Under the pieces are notes generated by a model. It saw only the letters and a list, made by a program, of their open reading frames with translations. It searched no databases and was not told the DNA's origin. Below are positions 16,163-25,240 of a stretch of 64,000 bases of DNA, piece after piece. Numbering within the stretch: the first letter of the stretch is position 1; each line of letters starts with the position of its first letter. Origin of the DNA: Nocardia brasiliensis NBRC 14402 (GTDB lineage Bacteria > Actinomycetota > Actinomycetes > Mycobacteriales > Mycobacteriaceae); NCBI RefSeq assembly GCF_000308475.2, contig NZ_BAFT02000027.1, positions 1 to 64,000 on the forward strand. The letters are read 5' to 3'. The translations under genes were made by a program, and so were the position numbers.

Positions 16163-17719
16163 TCAGCGAGTGACCGGTCGCACAATTGGGAACAGTATTG
16201 TTTCCCGGATTCCGAGACCCGTCAACGCCATCAAGAGACGATCGATTCCCATACCGGTACCAGTGGTCGGCGGCATGCCGTGCTCCATCGCGGCGAGGAA
16301 GTCCTCGTCCAAGGCCATCGCCTCGTCGTCGCCCTGGGCGGCCAGCCGGGCTTGATCCACGAAGCGCTCGCGCTGGATCACCGGATCCACCAACTCCGAA
16401 TAGCCAGTAGCCAACTCGAAGCCACGGACATACAGATCCCACTTCTCCGTGACGCCCGCGGTGGACCGATGTTGCCTGGTGAGCGGTGATGTCTCCACGG
16501 GGAAGTCACGCACGAAAGTCGGCGCGTACAGCTTGTCGCCGTACTGGTGTTCCCACAGTTCCTCGACAAGTTTGCCGTGCCCATAGCCCTTGTCCTCGGG
16601 AATTTCCAGACCGACCCGATCGGCAAGCGCGCGTAATTCGGCTATCGAAGTTTCCGGTGTCACGGAGACGCCGAGGGCGTCCGAGAGAGACGGGTACATC
16701 TCGACGGTCGCCCACTCACCGCGCAGGTCGTATTCGGTGCCGTCGGCGAGGGTCACCACCTGGGTGCCGAACACCTCCTGGGCGACTTCCTGCACCAATT
16801 CCCGGGTCATCCGCGCGGAGTCGTCGTAGGTTCCGTACGCCTGGTACGTTTCCAGCATCGCGAACTCGGGGGAATGCGTGGAGTCCGAACCCTCGTTGCG
16901 GAAGTTCCGGTTGATCTCGAAGACCTGCTCGAGTCCGCCGACCACACAGCGCTTCAGGAACAGTTCCGGCGCGATACGCAGGTAGAGATCGATATCCAAG
17001 GCATTGGAATGGGTGACGAACGGCCGGGCCGCCGCGCCGCCGTGCAGCGTCTGCAGCATCGGCGTCTCCACCTCGAGGAAACCGCGGCGCTCGAGCGCGT
17101 TACGCAGCGCACGCACCACCGCGATCCGGGTGCGCGCCATTTCCCGGGCCTCGGGTCGCACGATCAGATCGACATAGCGCTGCCGGACCCGCGACTCCTC
17201 GTTCATCTCCTTGTGCGCCACCGGCAACGGTCGCAGCGACTTGGCGGCCATGAACCAGGAATCGGCCATGACGCTCAATTCACCGGTTCGCGAAGAGATC
17301 ACCTCGCCGTGCACGAAAACGAAGTCCCCGAGGTCCACATCGGCCTTCCAGGCCGCCAGCGCGTCCGCGCCGACACCGTTCAGGCTGATCATCGCCTGCA
17401 ACTTGGTGCCGTCGCCCTCCTGCAGCGTCGCGAAACACAGTTTGCCGGTATTGCGCATGAATATGACGCGTCCGGCGACACCGGCCTGCAGGCCGGTCTG
17501 GGTGTCGGCGGCGAGATCGGGATATGCGGCGCGAATTTCGGCGAGGGTATGCGTCCGCGGCACCACCACGGGATACGCGTCACCGCCGGCCGCGAGCAAC
17601 CGTTCCCGCTTCTCCTTGCGAATCCGGATCTGCTCGGGGGCGTCGTCGGCCTCGGGCGCCACGGCAGGCCGCGAATCCGATGCGGGATCGCCGGCTGGGG
17701 AAGTGTTGGCGGTGCTCAC
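16163..17719 (-). CDS. lysS: lysyl-tRNA synthetase, class II
   Basis: Charges tRNA-Lys with lysine in the cytoplasm. It is 518 residues from a GTG start at 17719. The N-terminus carries an anticodon-binding OB fold. The class II catalytic core shows motif 1 (FLEVETPML), motif 2 ([14 protein letters not shown]) and motif 3 ([15 protein letters not shown]) near the C-terminus. The longer upstream frame to 17800 is rejected because its residues are not conserved in character. A TAGGGT box eight bases before the GTG suggests a leaderless or almost leaderless transcript. The first 40 residues are a low-complexity Ala/Pro/Asp extension, as in mycobacterial LysS. lsr2 follows 115 bases downstream. 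Confidence 0.96.
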   Translation of the reverse strand: MSTANTSPAGDPASDSRPAVAPEADDAPEQIRIRKEKRERLLAAGGDAYPVVVPRTHTLAEIRAAYPDLAADTQTGLQAGVAGRVIFMRNTGKLCFATLQEGDGTKLQAMISLNGVGADALAAWKADVDLGDFVFVHGEVISSRTGELSVMADSWFMAAKSLRPLPVAHKEMNEESRVRQRYVDLIVRPEAREMARTRIAVVRALRNALERRGFLEVETPMLQTLHGGAAARPFVTHSNALDIDLYLRIAPELFLKRCVVGGLEQVFEINRNFRNEGSDSTHSPEFAMLETYQAYGTYDDSARMTRELVQEVAQEVFGTQVVTLADGTEYDLRGEWATVEMYPSLSDALGVSVTPETSIAELRALADRVGLEIPEDKGYGHGKLVEELWEHQYGDKLYAPTFVRDFPVETSPLTRQHRSTAGVTEKWDLYVRGFELATGYSELVDPVIQRERFVDQARLAAQGDDEAMALDEDFLAAMEHGMPPTTGTGMGIDRLLMALTGLGIRETILFPIVRPVTR

Positions 17720-17960
17720 ATCCAACAACCCTAGCGTGCATCGGAAATCGTTTTGCGGGCCGCCCGCCCCGGTACCGCGTCCGGCGAAGGTCCCGGCCAC
17801 AGCACTAACGCGCGAGGTAACACCGGCGGCTTCGGAACAGGCCGGTGCGCCTGCCGGATTTGTGCGGTACCGCGCGGTCCGAAATAGCCGTCACGGTGCG
17901 GCGAGCTGCGAAAACTCGTGGCGGCCCGGATCTTTCGAGCTGGAAGCGATTACGCCGCAA

Positions 17961-18392
17961 TTACAGCGAGGCGAGCGCGGCGACCTCACGGGCGAAGTGC
18001 GGCGCGCGCATTCCGATGTGCAGCAGACCCGCCGCCTTCAAGGCGTGGAAACCGCCGACCAAGTCGGTGGCCCGGCGCAATCCCAGTTGCTGCAGCGAGG
18101 CGGCGGCGAGACTGGACGTATAGCCCTCCGAGCACGCGATGATCCATTCGATCTCGTGATCGGTGGCCAGGGCCAGGCGCGCGGAACTCGACGGGTCGAG
18201 CCGCCATTCCAGCACATTCCGCTCGATCACCAGCGCGCCCGGCAGGGCGCCTTCGCGCACCCGCTGCGCCTGCGGCCGGATGTCGACCAGAATCGCGCCG
18301 CGGGCGAGGGCCTTCGGCAATTCGAAAGCGTAGATCCGGGTCAGTTGCGCCCGGGCGTTGTCGAGCATCTGATCGATAGTCAAATGTTCCAT
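17961..18392 (-). CDS. rhodanese-like sulfurtransferase
   Basis: A 143-residue single-domain rhodanese-like protein. ILVDIRPQAQRVREGALPGALVIERN is the typical first half, and the active-site loop ACSEGYTSS carries the catalytic Cys87. Members accept sulfur as a persulfide and pass it to acceptors. The start ATG at 18392 overlaps the dioxygenase stop by one base (TGATG); a GTG three bases earlier is also possible; AAGGTGA lies upstream of both. The overlap with a cysteine dioxygenase gene makes a role in cysteine or sulfide handling very likely, for example dealing with persulfide when cysteine is broken down. Confidence 0.9.
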   Translation of the reverse strand: MEHLTIDQMLDNARAQLTRIYAFELPKALARGAILVDIRPQAQRVREGALPGALVIERNVLEWRLDPSSSARLALATDHEIEWIIACSEGYTSSLAAASLQQLGLRRATDLVGGFHALKAAGLLHIGMRAPHFAREVAALASL

Positions 18393-19015
18393 CACATATC
18401 ACCTTCGGGCTGGTCGGTGAGAACGGTTCGGGAGCGCCGCAGGGTGCCGTGGCCGGTGACCTCGTAATAGGACATGGCGGTGAGCGGCGGCGAATACGCG
18501 TGCACGCTGAGCGTCGGTTCGAGCAGTGCCGGGTCCGCCGCTGCGGCGTCGGCGGTGCTGGTCACGGATTGGGCGGGGGCGCGCATCACATCGTGCACCC
18601 AGCCGATCGGAAACGACGCCTGATCGCCGGCGGTGAGGATGCGGCGGCGCAGTTCGGTGCCGTTCCAGCGAAATTCCGAAAGCGCGCCACTGAGCACGGT
18701 CAACGCACCCAGCGAGCCGGCGTGATCGTGCAATTCGGTGGATTTCCCCGGCGTCCAGCTGATCAGCCAGACATCCACCTCGTCGTCGGTGAGCAGCCGG
18801 GCCGCCCAGCGTTCATCGGCGGGCCAGACGCCATGCGCGGGAAGCAGATGGTCGTATCGACCGGACAGTACGTCTTCGGCGCCTTCGTCGGTCAACCGCA
18901 ACAGGTCGGCGGGACGCAGCCGCGTCGGTAATGCGGAAGCCACGGCACGATCGAGCGGCGGGGTAGCCGAAAAGTCGTCACGTGCGGAGGAAAGGGAAAG
19001 AACAGAAGAACGCAT
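18392..19015 (-). CDS. cysteine dioxygenase, type I family
   Basis: A 207-residue cupin of the cysteine dioxygenase family, which oxidises the thiol of cysteine (or a related thiol acid) to a sulfinate with non-heme iron. The three iron ligands are visible: His96 and His98 in ELHDHAGS and His141 in GWVHDV. The later VHAYSPPLTAMSYYE segment is typical of the family. A good Shine-Dalgarno (CTGGAG) precedes the ATG. It is the first gene of a two-gene unit with the rhodanese, placed between lysS and coaX. Its mRNA leader encodes a Cys-Cys leader peptide and can base-pair over the Shine-Dalgarno, see the attenuator entry. Preference for cysteine over 3-mercaptopropionate is not certain. Confidence 0.92.
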   Translation of the reverse strand: MRSSVLSLSSARDDFSATPPLDRAVASALPTRLRPADLLRLTDEGAEDVLSGRYDHLLPAHGVWPADERWAARLLTDDEVDVWLISWTPGKSTELHDHAGSLGALTVLSGALSEFRWNGTELRRRILTAGDQASFPIGWVHDVMRAPAQSVTSTADAAAADPALLEPTLSVHAYSPPLTAMSYYEVTGHGTLRRSRTVLTDQPEGDM

Positions 19016-19124
19016 GAGCGAATCTCCAGGAGTTGATGAACGGTCGAGGGCAGATGGTCAGCCTCGAACGGTCGAGGCCAGATCAGCCTCGACAACACTC
19101 CTGGGTGCGCACGCGGAAATACAC
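19016..19124 (-). promoter_or_regulatory. putative cysteine-responsive attenuator of the dioxygenase-rhodanese operon
   Basis: The 109-base leader contains four short segments that pair in alternative ways: TCGAGGC (19086-19092), GCCTCGA (19072-19078), TCGAGGC (19061-19067) and CCTCGA (19044-19049), allowing 1:2, 2:3 or 3:4 hairpins. Segment 1 begins immediately after two tandem Cys codons. In addition CCAGGAGT (19097-19104), just before those codons, is perfectly complementary to ACTCCTGG (19026-19033), which overlaps the Shine-Dalgarno of the dioxygenase gene. A ribosome stalled at the Cys codons would cover CCAGGAGT and free the Shine-Dalgarno. No T-run follows a hairpin, so control of translation is more likely than intrinsic termination. 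Confidence 0.7.
19083..19124 (-). CDS. 13-residue leaderless leader peptide with tandem Cys codons
   Basis: A GTG-initiated reading frame of 13 codons plus TGA encoding MYFRVRTQECCRG. Cys10 and Cys11 are both TGT. The GTG lies seven bases after a TACACT -10 box, so the transcript probably begins at the start codon. It ends 67 bases before the cysteine dioxygenase start and sits inside the RNA structure described for the attenuator. Polycysteine leaderless small reading frames that attenuate cysteine-metabolism operons are known from mycobacteria; this looks like a Nocardia counterpart. Its own product probably has no other function. Confidence 0.72.
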   Translation of the reverse strand: MYFRVRTQECCRG

Positions 19125-19131
19125 AGCGGTG

Positions 19132-19137
19132 AGTGTA
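19132..19137 (-). promoter_or_regulatory. -10 box for the leaderless cysteine leader transcript
   Basis: On the minus strand TACACT (TANNNT) is followed by seven bases and then the GTG of the leader peptide, placing the start of transcription at or next to the start codon at 19124. Confidence 0.55.
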
Positions 19138-19198
19138 TCAGTACCGGACGCGGACTCGGCAAGTCCGTTCCGGTGCGACGAATCCGACATCCCGGAAC

Positions 19199-19996
19199 TC
19201 AGGCGGCACCCTTGCGGCGTTGGTTGCGCTCGTATACGAGACGCAAGCCGGTCAACGTCAGATAGGGGTCGTGATCTTCGATGGTTTCCGATTCCGGGAC
19301 GATCAACGGCGCGCTCGGCCCGGTCGCCACCACCGCGACATCGTCGCCGGCGAAAGCCTCGAACTCGTCCCGAATCCGGTCCACCAGTCCGTCCACCATC
19401 CCGGCGAAACCGAAGACCGCCGCGGACTGCATGCATTCCATGCTGTTCTTGCCGACCACCGAACGCGGCCTGGTCAGCTCGACCCGGCGCATCGCGGTGC
19501 GTTCGACCACGGCCTCCATCGAAATCTCCACCCCGGGCGCGATGATGCCGCCGAGGAACTCGCCCTTACCCGACACGAGATCGACGCAGATGGCCGTGCC
19601 GAAATCGACGACGATCGTCGGCGACGAATAATGCTGATAGGCGGCCAGACAGTTCACGATCCGGTCCGCGCCCACCTCTTTCGGGTTGTCCACCAGCAGC
19701 GGAATGCCCGTGCGCACACCAGGTTCGACCAGCACGTGCGGCACATGCGCCCAATACTGGGTCAGCATGGTGCGCAGTTCCCGCAGCACCGGCGGCACCG
19801 TGGACAGCGCGGAAACTCCGATCACCTCGTCCAGCTGCGCGCCGATCAGGCCGCGCACCTGCATGGCGAATTCATCGGCGGTCAGTAACGGATTGGTATG
19901 GATCCGCCAGTGCCGCACCAGTTTCGAATGCGCGCCGCTGCCCGAGAAAAGCCCGAGAACGATATGGGTATTGCGGACGTCGATCGTCAGCAGCAT
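19199..19996 (-). CDS. coaX: type III pantothenate kinase
   Basis: Phosphorylates pantothenate, the first step of CoA synthesis. 265 residues. The ASKHA-fold motifs are present: [16 protein letters not shown] with the catalytic-region Asp6, GADRIVN, and [13 protein letters not shown] for nucleotide and monovalent-cation binding. DVRNT instead of the common DVGNT is also found in mycobacterial CoaX and is not odd. The gene lies directly downstream of panC-panD, whose products make pantothenate, so the whole route to phosphopantothenate is in one operon. The 18-base gap from the panD stop suggests co-transcription. Confidence 0.95.
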   Translation of the reverse strand: MLLTIDVRNTHIVLGLFSGSGAHSKLVRHWRIHTNPLLTADEFAMQVRGLIGAQLDEVIGVSALSTVPPVLRELRTMLTQYWAHVPHVLVEPGVRTGIPLLVDNPKEVGADRIVNCLAAYQHYSSPTIVVDFGTAICVDLVSGKGEFLGGIIAPGVEISMEAVVERTAMRRVELTRPRSVVGKNSMECMQSAAVFGFAGMVDGLVDRIRDEFEAFAGDDVAVVATGPSAPLIVPESETIEDHDPYLTLTGLRLVYERNQRRKGAA

Positions 19997-20014
19997 CTCA
20001 TGCCCGCCGGTTGC

Positions 20015-20437
20015 TCAGCCCGCGAAGGACAGGGATCGCGGCGAGGTCAATCCGGAACCCTCGGGCGCGTGCGCGGGGTCCGAACCGAGTTCTACCGGTC
20101 GATTGCGTTCGTCCACGAAAACTACCTTCGGGTCGTATTCCGCGATTTCCTGCTCATTCATCTGGCCGTAGGCGATCAGAATGACGAGATCGCCGGGGTG
20201 CACCAGATGAGCGGCGGCGCCGTTGATTCCGATCACGCCGGAACCGCGTTCACCCGCGATGACATAGGTCTCCAGGCGAGCGCCGTTGTCGATGTCGACG
20301 ATGCAGACCTGCTCGCCCTCCAGCAGATCGGCGGCATCGAGCAGGTCCTGATCGACCGTGACCGAACCGACGTAGTGCAGGTCGGCGTGGGTCACCGTGG
20401 CGCGGTGGATCTTCGACTTCATCATGGTGCGCAGCAT
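20015..20437 (-). CDS. panD: aspartate 1-decarboxylase (proenzyme)
   Basis: Makes beta-alanine from aspartate for pantothenate. 140 residues. It is made as a proenzyme and self-cleaves between Gly24 and Ser25 (HYVGSVTVD), giving the pyruvoyl cofactor at Ser25. Residues beyond about 115 form the variable tail seen in mycobacterial PanD. It lies 25 bases after panC in the same direction. Confidence 0.97.
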   Translation of the reverse strand: MLRTMMKSKIHRATVTHADLHYVGSVTVDQDLLDAADLLEGEQVCIVDIDNGARLETYVIAGERGSGVIGINGAAAHLVHPGDLVILIAYGQMNEQEIAEYDPKVVFVDERNRPVELGSDPAHAPEGSGLTSPRSLSFAG

Positions 20438-20462
20438 GGCGTCGCCCTTTCGTTGGTGCGGC

Positions 20463-21392
20463 TCAGGCGGGCTGGGAGGTCCGGGTGGCGGAAACGTTGG
20501 GATGGCCGTCGATCGGGGCGCCGAGGGTGACGGCGGTGTTGTCGATCAGCCGGGTCTGGCCGACTCTGGCGGCGACGAGCAATCGAGCATTGCCGGTCGT
20601 GGGCGCGGGTTCCAGGTTGGCCGAACGTAATTCGAGGTAGTCGACGTCGACACCGGACGCGGCGTCGAGCACTTGACGGGCCGCGGCGAGCACCGCCTCG
20701 GCGCCGAGACCGCCCGCGTGCTTGCCCGCTGCCAGCGCGGCCGACAACGCGAGCGCCGATTCCCGTTGCGCCGCATCGAGAAAACGGTTACGGGAGGACA
20801 TCGCGAGTCCGTCCGGCTCGCGCACGGTCACCACGGGCTTGATCCGGACGTCGAAGTTCAGGTCGCGGACCAGCTGCCGGATCAGCGTCAGCTGCTGATA
20901 GTCCTTCTCGCCGAAATACACCTCGGTCGGCCGCGCGATCTGCAGCAGTTTCGCGACGACGGTCAGCATGCCCGCGAAATGGGTTGGCCTGCTTGCCCCT
21001 TCGAGCTCCGCACCGATCGGGCCCGGCTGCACGGTGGTGCGCGGGCCGTCCGGGTACATATCGGACACGCTCGGTGCGAACACCAGCTCGACGCCCTCCG
21101 CGCGCAACAGCGCCACATCGGCGTCCAGGGTGCGCGGGTACTTGTCCAGATCCTCGTTCGCGCCGAACTGCAGCGGATTGACGAAGATCGAGACGATCAC
21201 GACCTGGTTGGTCTTCTTGGCCTGGCGCACGATCTCCAGATGGCCTTCGTGCAGCGCGCCCATCGTGGGGACCAGCGCGACGGTGCGGCCCACCCCGCGC
21301 AGCGCAGTGGACACCTGGGTGAGCACGGCCGGATCGTGGTGCACGGTCAGCTCGCCCGGCTGGAAGGCGCCACGTAATTTCGGATCGAACAT
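20463..21392 (-). CDS. panC: pantothenate synthetase (pantoate-beta-alanine ligase)
   Basis: Condenses pantoate with beta-alanine, using ATP, to form pantothenate. 309 residues. It belongs to the HIGH-motif nucleotidyltransferases: [14 protein letters not shown] carries the signature, [19 protein letters not shown] contacts the substrate, and [16 protein letters not shown] holds the KMSKS-like loop. The ATG at 21392 overlaps the stop of the preceding DUF2520 gene (TGATG), as in a tightly coupled operon. Downstream come panD and coaX. Confidence 0.97.
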   Translation of the reverse strand: MFDPKLRGAFQPGELTVHHDPAVLTQVSTALRGVGRTVALVPTMGALHEGHLEIVRQAKKTNQVVIVSIFVNPLQFGANEDLDKYPRTLDADVALLRAEGVELVFAPSVSDMYPDGPRTTVQPGPIGAELEGASRPTHFAGMLTVVAKLLQIARPTEVYFGEKDYQQLTLIRQLVRDLNFDVRIKPVVTVREPDGLAMSSRNRFLDAAQRESALALSAALAAGKHAGGLGAEAVLAAARQVLDAASGVDVDYLELRSANLEPAPTTGNARLLVAARVGQTRLIDNTAVTLGAPIDGHPNVSATRTSQPA

Positions 21393-22336
21393 CAGCGCCC
21401 TTTCAGCAGCTCGATGACAGCGGGATTGGTGCCTGCCCGTTCGGCGGTGCGCAGCGACAGCGCGCGGTAGCCCTCGGCCAGGCGGGGATCGACGGATTCG
21501 AGCGCGCGCAGATGCGCGGCCACCGCATCGGCGTCACCACGCGCGACCGGACCGGTCAACGCCGACTGACCACGCCGCAACGCGTTGTCCAGCGCGGCCG
21601 ACGCCAGCGGAGCCAGCAGTCGCTCGGCCAGCCCGTTCGGCTGATCATCGACCACCTGCTGCCCGAGCAGACCGGGCCCCGACAGTGCGACACGCAACGC
21701 GGCCACCGCGTCCACGATCACCGTGACCAGGTGGTTGCTGCCGTGTGCGAGCGCGGCGTGATACAGCGCGCGATGCTCCTCCGGCACCCGCACCGGCTCG
21801 CCGCCCATCTCGATCACCAGCGCCTGCGCGATGGCATAACCGATCTCGTCGGCGGCGGTGATGCCGAAACACGCGTTGCCGAGCCGGGTGATGTCCTCAT
21901 CGTGACCGGTGAAGGTCATCGCCGGATGAATTGCCAGCGGCAGTGCACCGACCTCGGCCAGCGGGGCGAGCACGCCGATACCGTTCGCGCCCGAGGTGTG
22001 CGCGACGATGGTGCCCGGCCGGACCGCCTTCGCCGCAGCCAAACCGCGAGCCAGACCCGCGAGCTCGGTATCGGGCACCGCGAGCAGCAGCAACTCGCTG
22101 CGCACGGCCACGTCCTCGACCGGCAGGATCTCCGAATCGGGCAGCCGGGTCCGCGCGCGGTGCACCGACGCATCGGAAATGGCCGCGGTACCGAACACCA
22201 CATGTCCGGCTCGCTCGAGTGCGACACCCAGTGCCGAGCCCACCCGGCCCGCCGAGACGATGCCTACCGTGAGGCGTGCGGGAGCAGGGTCGTAACTCGA
22301 AGGCGCGTCGTCAGAATTAACGCTTCTAGAGGTCAA
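21392..22336 (-). CDS. Rossmann-fold protein with DUF2520 domain (Rv3603c-like)
   Basis: A 314-residue protein of two domains: an N-terminal NAD(P)-type Rossmann fold ([24 protein letters not shown]) and a C-terminal helical DUF2520 domain (about residues 145-310, with HPAMTF and [13 protein letters not shown]). The fold resembles 6-phosphogluconate and ketopantoate reductases, and the gene sits directly before panC in many actinobacteria, so a ketopantoate-reductase-like (PanE) role has been suspected. This is unproven. The start chosen is TTG at 22336 because AGAGGA lies five bases upstream; an upstream ATG at 22426 is possible but the added residues look non-conserved. Confidence 0.85.
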   Translation of the reverse strand: MTSRSVNSDDAPSSYDPAPARLTVGIVSAGRVGSALGVALERAGHVVFGTAAISDASVHRARTRLPDSEILPVEDVAVRSELLLLAVPDTELAGLARGLAAAKAVRPGTIVAHTSGANGIGVLAPLAEVGALPLAIHPAMTFTGHDEDITRLGNACFGITAADEIGYAIAQALVIEMGGEPVRVPEEHRALYHAALAHGSNHLVTVIVDAVAALRVALSGPGLLGQQVVDDQPNGLAERLLAPLASAALDNALRRGQSALTGPVARGDADAVAAHLRALESVDPRLAEGYRALSLRTAERAGTNPAVIELLKGR

Positions 22337-22670
22337 CGTTGTCCTCTCGATGTCGTTCCAGTCCCGCCGTGCGGGTACCGGACGTTTCGCCATCGAGAAT
22401 ATCGGCCCGGCGTTTCCCGATGCCACGCCCCTGGGCAGTGATATTCACCGCAGTGCTTTTGGCCGCGCGGGCGCGGCGGGGTTCGCGGCCATCGGCTCAG
22501 CATCGCGGAGCGATTCTATGGGGGGCGGTGGTCGGGTGACGGGTGGGCCTCGCTCCGTTGTGGTGCTGTCGGGGAGGGGAGTTTCGCCTGAGGTCGACGT
22601 CGCAGGGTTGTTCAGGAGGGGTCGCGGCTCTGTTCTTCTGAGCTGCAGACATCGATTGCGGGCGCGTTGA
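22337..22670. other. intergenic stretch with an imperfect duplicate of the next gene's 3' end
   Basis: No gene is visible. Bases 22619-22642 (GGGTCGCGGCTCTGTTCTTC and following) closely repeat 22679-22702, the last codons of the DUF6779 gene; read on the minus strand both spell SEEQSRD before a stop. The copies are 60 bases apart, consistent with a small tandem duplication that left a remnant. The remainder may hold the promoter of the DUF2520-panC-panD-coaX unit, but no convincing box was identified. Confidence 0.5.
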
Positions 22671-23723
22671 TTACCGGCGGTCGCGGCTTTGTTCCTCGGA
22701 TTGGAGGTTGGCCATGATTTCGGCTACCGAGAGGCGGCGTTCGGGGGTGGCGGAGTCGGGGTCGGGTTCGGCGCGCCTGCGGCGGCGGGAGCTGGCGGTG
22801 CCGACGGTCGGGGACGTGGTGGTCGGCCAGGCGGAGGGGCGGGTCGACGGGGTGGACGCGATCGGCCATGGGGTGACCGCGGGCTTGGAGGCGGAGGGCG
22901 GCGTCGGCTCGGGGTCGGGGGTTTGCTCGACGACCGGGCCCTCCGTGAAAGCGTCGGCCCAGCCGTGGGACGCGGGGGCAGCATCCTCGTCGGCAGGTTC
23001 GGCGGGTTCGGCGGATGCGGCAGGCTCGGCGGCGATATCGATGTCGGTGATCTCGGCATCGGTTTCGTCGTCGAGGGAGACCACGGAGGTCTCGGCGGTG
23101 ACCGGGTCGTCGAAGGGGCTGGCGAAGGCAGGCGGCTCGGGATGGTCGGGGGTGAAGACGGGGGTGACGCTGCTGCGTGGTTGCTGGTTGGGGCCGTAGG
23201 ACCAGACTCCGGCATTCGTGGAGCTATTGTTCGCCGGGTCGCCGACGGTGCTCGTCAGCTCCTGGATCCGGGTCGCGTCGGCGCGCAGCGCGGGCCGCTC
23301 CATCAGCAGGTCACCGTCGAAAAGGCGCTGCAGACTCTGCCGGAGCACGGTGAGTTCGGCGCGCAACGCAGCCAGTTCGGCAGCGTCGGCGCCCACTTCC
23401 TCGCGCACCCGGGCCTCGAGCCCCAGTTCGAATTCGCGGCGCGCGGTGACCTCCCGCTCGAGCTGCAACTCATAGACCGTCTGCAGGTCGCGCACCTTGG
23501 CTTTGTCGATCGTCGCTTCTTTGCGGTACCTCGTCGCGGCCAATGCGCCGATGACGGCCGCCCAGAGCGCCGCCACCAGACCGATCCGGACATACTGCAG
23601 GCTGTTGCTGAAGATCAGGAAAACGCTGGCAACCAGCCCGAGCAAAATCAACACGCCGATGAAGAATTTTCCCGCGTCTTCCCGTCGGCGACGGGAAGTG
23701 CTGGTACGGGAGGGTGAAACCAT
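22671..23723 (-). CDS. DUF6779-type membrane-anchored protein (Rv3604c-like)
   Basis: A 350-residue protein. A short basic N-terminus (SRTSTSRRRRED) is followed by two adjacent hydrophobic helices (about residues 18-63: FFIGVLILLGLVASVFLIF and IGLVAALWAAVIGALAA), a probable coiled coil of charged residues (about 70-145) and a long low-complexity acidic, Pro/Ala-rich cytoplasmic tail ending in RRLSVAEIMANLQSEEQ. Conserved in position between the pantothenate and folate operons in Mycobacteriales; function unknown. The start at 23723 is supported by a TACCCT box exactly seven bases upstream and lack of a Shine-Dalgarno, suggesting a leaderless transcript. Confidence 0.85.
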   Translation of the reverse strand: MVSPSRTSTSRRRREDAGKFFIGVLILLGLVASVFLIFSNSLQYVRIGLVAALWAAVIGALAATRYRKEATIDKAKVRDLQTVYELQLEREVTARREFELGLEARVREEVGADAAELAALRAELTVLRQSLQRLFDGDLLMERPALRADATRIQELTSTVGDPANNSSTNAGVWSYGPNQQPRSSVTPVFTPDHPEPPAFASPFDDPVTAETSVVSLDDETDAEITDIDIAAEPAASAEPAEPADEDAAPASHGWADAFTEGPVVEQTPDPEPTPPSASKPAVTPWPIASTPSTRPSAWPTTTSPTVGTASSRRRRRAEPDPDSATPERRLSVAEIMANLQSEEQSRDRR

Positions 23724-23730
23724 GCACGCC

Positions 23731-23736
23731 AGGGTA
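23731..23736 (-). promoter_or_regulatory. -10 box, leaderless promoter of the DUF6779 gene
   Basis: On the minus strand TACCCT is followed by seven bases and the ATG at 23723; there is no Shine-Dalgarno sequence. Confidence 0.45.
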
Positions 23737-23793
23737 GCTTGATCGTCTCGCCGCGCCCACAGTCTCGTCCGGTGATTCCGCCGATAGTATTTG

Positions 23794-24270
23794 CTAAGTA
23801 GTTGCGGGATCGTCGGTCGGGTCCTCCGGAGCCCGGCAGCAATACTCGAGCCACAGGGCCGCAGCAACCAAAGCCACCCCCGCCAGCATTCCGACGATCG
23901 CCCCGGGACTGTCCGCCGCGGCCGCGCCGAGCGTGCCGCGCTGCGGGAAGACCCAGCAGAGGAAGCCGAGCCAGACACCCGCGGCGATCGAACCGACCTG
24001 CAACGAGGCCTTGGCCAGCGCCACCGCACGGGCAGCGGTGATGGGATGCAGCTGATGCCTGCCGTTGCCGAGGTCGTTGTCGTTGACCCGGGACCGGATC
24101 ACGAACGCCAGCACCGCCTCGATCGCGGCCACCGGATACAACGAGGCGCCCGCGAAGATCGAGATCGGCGGAAAACTGTTGTAGGCCATCCGCGTCGCGA
24201 TCCAGGCCACGATCGCGGCGATCACCACGTTCGCGACCAGGTCCAGCACGCGCGTCGGCTTCAGTTTCAT
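23794..24270 (-). CDS. DUF3180 membrane protein (Rv3605c-like)
   Basis: A 158-residue protein with four predicted membrane helices (about residues 10-30, 36-58, 90-112, 124-146), matching DUF3180. It always sits after folK in Mycobacteriales, and here its ATG overlaps the folK stop (ATGA at 24267-24270). Function unknown; the position suggests some link to folate or to the neighbouring membrane protein. The C-terminus contains two adjacent Cys. Confidence 0.88.
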   Translation of the reverse strand: MKLKPTRVLDLVANVVIAAIVAWIATRMAYNSFPPISIFAGASLYPVAAIEAVLAFVIRSRVNDNDLGNGRHQLHPITAARAVALAKASLQVGSIAAGVWLGFLCWVFPQRGTLGAAAADSPGAIVGMLAGVALVAAALWLEYCCRAPEDPTDDPATT

Positions 24271-24806
24271 CCGACCGGTCCTTCGGTCAGCACGAGGTCG
24301 GTCCGGTGCACGCCCGCGCGGTCGGCCACGGGCAGCTCGGCCAGCAGGTCGGCGACCTGTCGCGCGCCGCCGTCGACCTCGAGCGTCGCGTCCGGTTCGA
24401 GATCCAGCCACGGAATGAGGACGAACGCCCGCCGGTGCGCCCGCGGGTGCGGCAGCGTGAGCACCGGGTCGGTGCTCGAACGCGCCACGAGTCCGTCCCC
24501 GGACCGTTCGGCACACCAGATCACGTCGACATCGAGCGTCCGTGGGCCCCAGCGCACTTCGCGGACCCGCTCGGCGGCCTGCTCGAGGGCCTGACCGCGG
24601 CGCAGCCAGTCCAGGCAGCCGAGCTCCGGATCCTCGGCCACGACAATGGCATTGAGATAGTCGTCCTGCTCGACTCCGCCCCAGGGCGCGGTCGAATAAA
24701 CCGGTGAGACCGCGACGACCTGGTCGCCGAAGCCGTGCACCACGCTGCGCAGATGCGCGAGCCGGTCCCCCAGATTCGAACCGATGGACAGGACGACGCG
24801 ACTCAT
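24267..24806 (-). CDS. folK: 6-hydroxymethyl-7,8-dihydropterin pyrophosphokinase (HPPK)
   Basis: Transfers pyrophosphate from ATP to hydroxymethyldihydropterin, giving the substrate of FolP. 179 residues. Signature segments: [11 protein letters not shown] at the N-terminus, the catalytic RTLDVDVIW with its two Asp metal ligands, and [16 protein letters not shown]. It starts at the ATG at 24806, which overlaps the folB stop (ATGA). The folE-folP-folB-folK order gives a full dihydropteroate branch in one operon. Confidence 0.96.
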   Translation of the reverse strand: MSRVVLSIGSNLGDRLAHLRSVVHGFGDQVVAVSPVYSTAPWGGVEQDDYLNAIVVAEDPELGCLDWLRRGQALEQAAERVREVRWGPRTLDVDVIWCAERSGDGLVARSSTDPVLTLPHPRAHRRAFVLIPWLDLEPDATLEVDGGARQVADLLAELPVADRAGVHRTDLVLTEGPVG

Positions 24807-25240
24807 TCCTGCTGCTCCTCGCGGTGCCGCGCGGCGACGACCCGGACGTCGGCAAAGGTGTGCGGGATGGGCGCGGACGGCTTGTGCAGCACCACCTCGA
24901 CCGCGGTGATCCGCGGATCGGTCATCACGTCGTCGGCGATCTCGGACACCACGGTCTCGATGAGATTGCGGGGCGGGCCTTCGATGATTCGCACGGCATT
25001 GTCGGCCAGCTCGCCGTAGTGCACCGTGTCGACGATGTCGTCGGTGGTGACGGCGCGCGCGAAATCCACCCACACGGTCAGATCGACCACGAACTCCTGA
25101 CCGTCGCGCCGCTCGTGCTCGAACACCCCGTGATAGCCGAACGCGCGCAGACCGCGCAGTTCGATCCGGGTCGCGCCGCGGCCGATCGGCGAATCCTGCT
25201 GCGCCACCGGGCGCGTGGCGTCGGTCCGGGTTCCACTCAT
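24803..25240 (-). CDS. folB: dihydroneopterin aldolase
   Basis: Converts dihydroneopterin to hydroxymethyldihydropterin and glycolaldehyde. 145 residues with a 25-residue N-terminal extension before the usual [23 protein letters not shown]. The conserved substrate-binding Glu is in FEHERR, the catalytic Lys in [10 protein letters not shown]. Both ends overlap neighbours as ATGA, with folP upstream and folK downstream. Confidence 0.96.
   Translation of the reverse strand: MSGTRTDATRPVAQQDSPIGRGATRIELRGLRAFGYHGVFEHERRDGQEFVVDLTVWVDFARAVTTDDIVDTVHYGELADNAVRIIEGPPRNLIETVVSEIADDVMTDPRITAVEVVLHKPSAPIPHTFADVRVVAARHREEQQE

Noticed and set aside
19199..19996. CoaX DVRNT motif as an abnormal active site
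   Set aside because: Mycobacterial CoaX has the same Arg in place of Gly, so it is a family variant.
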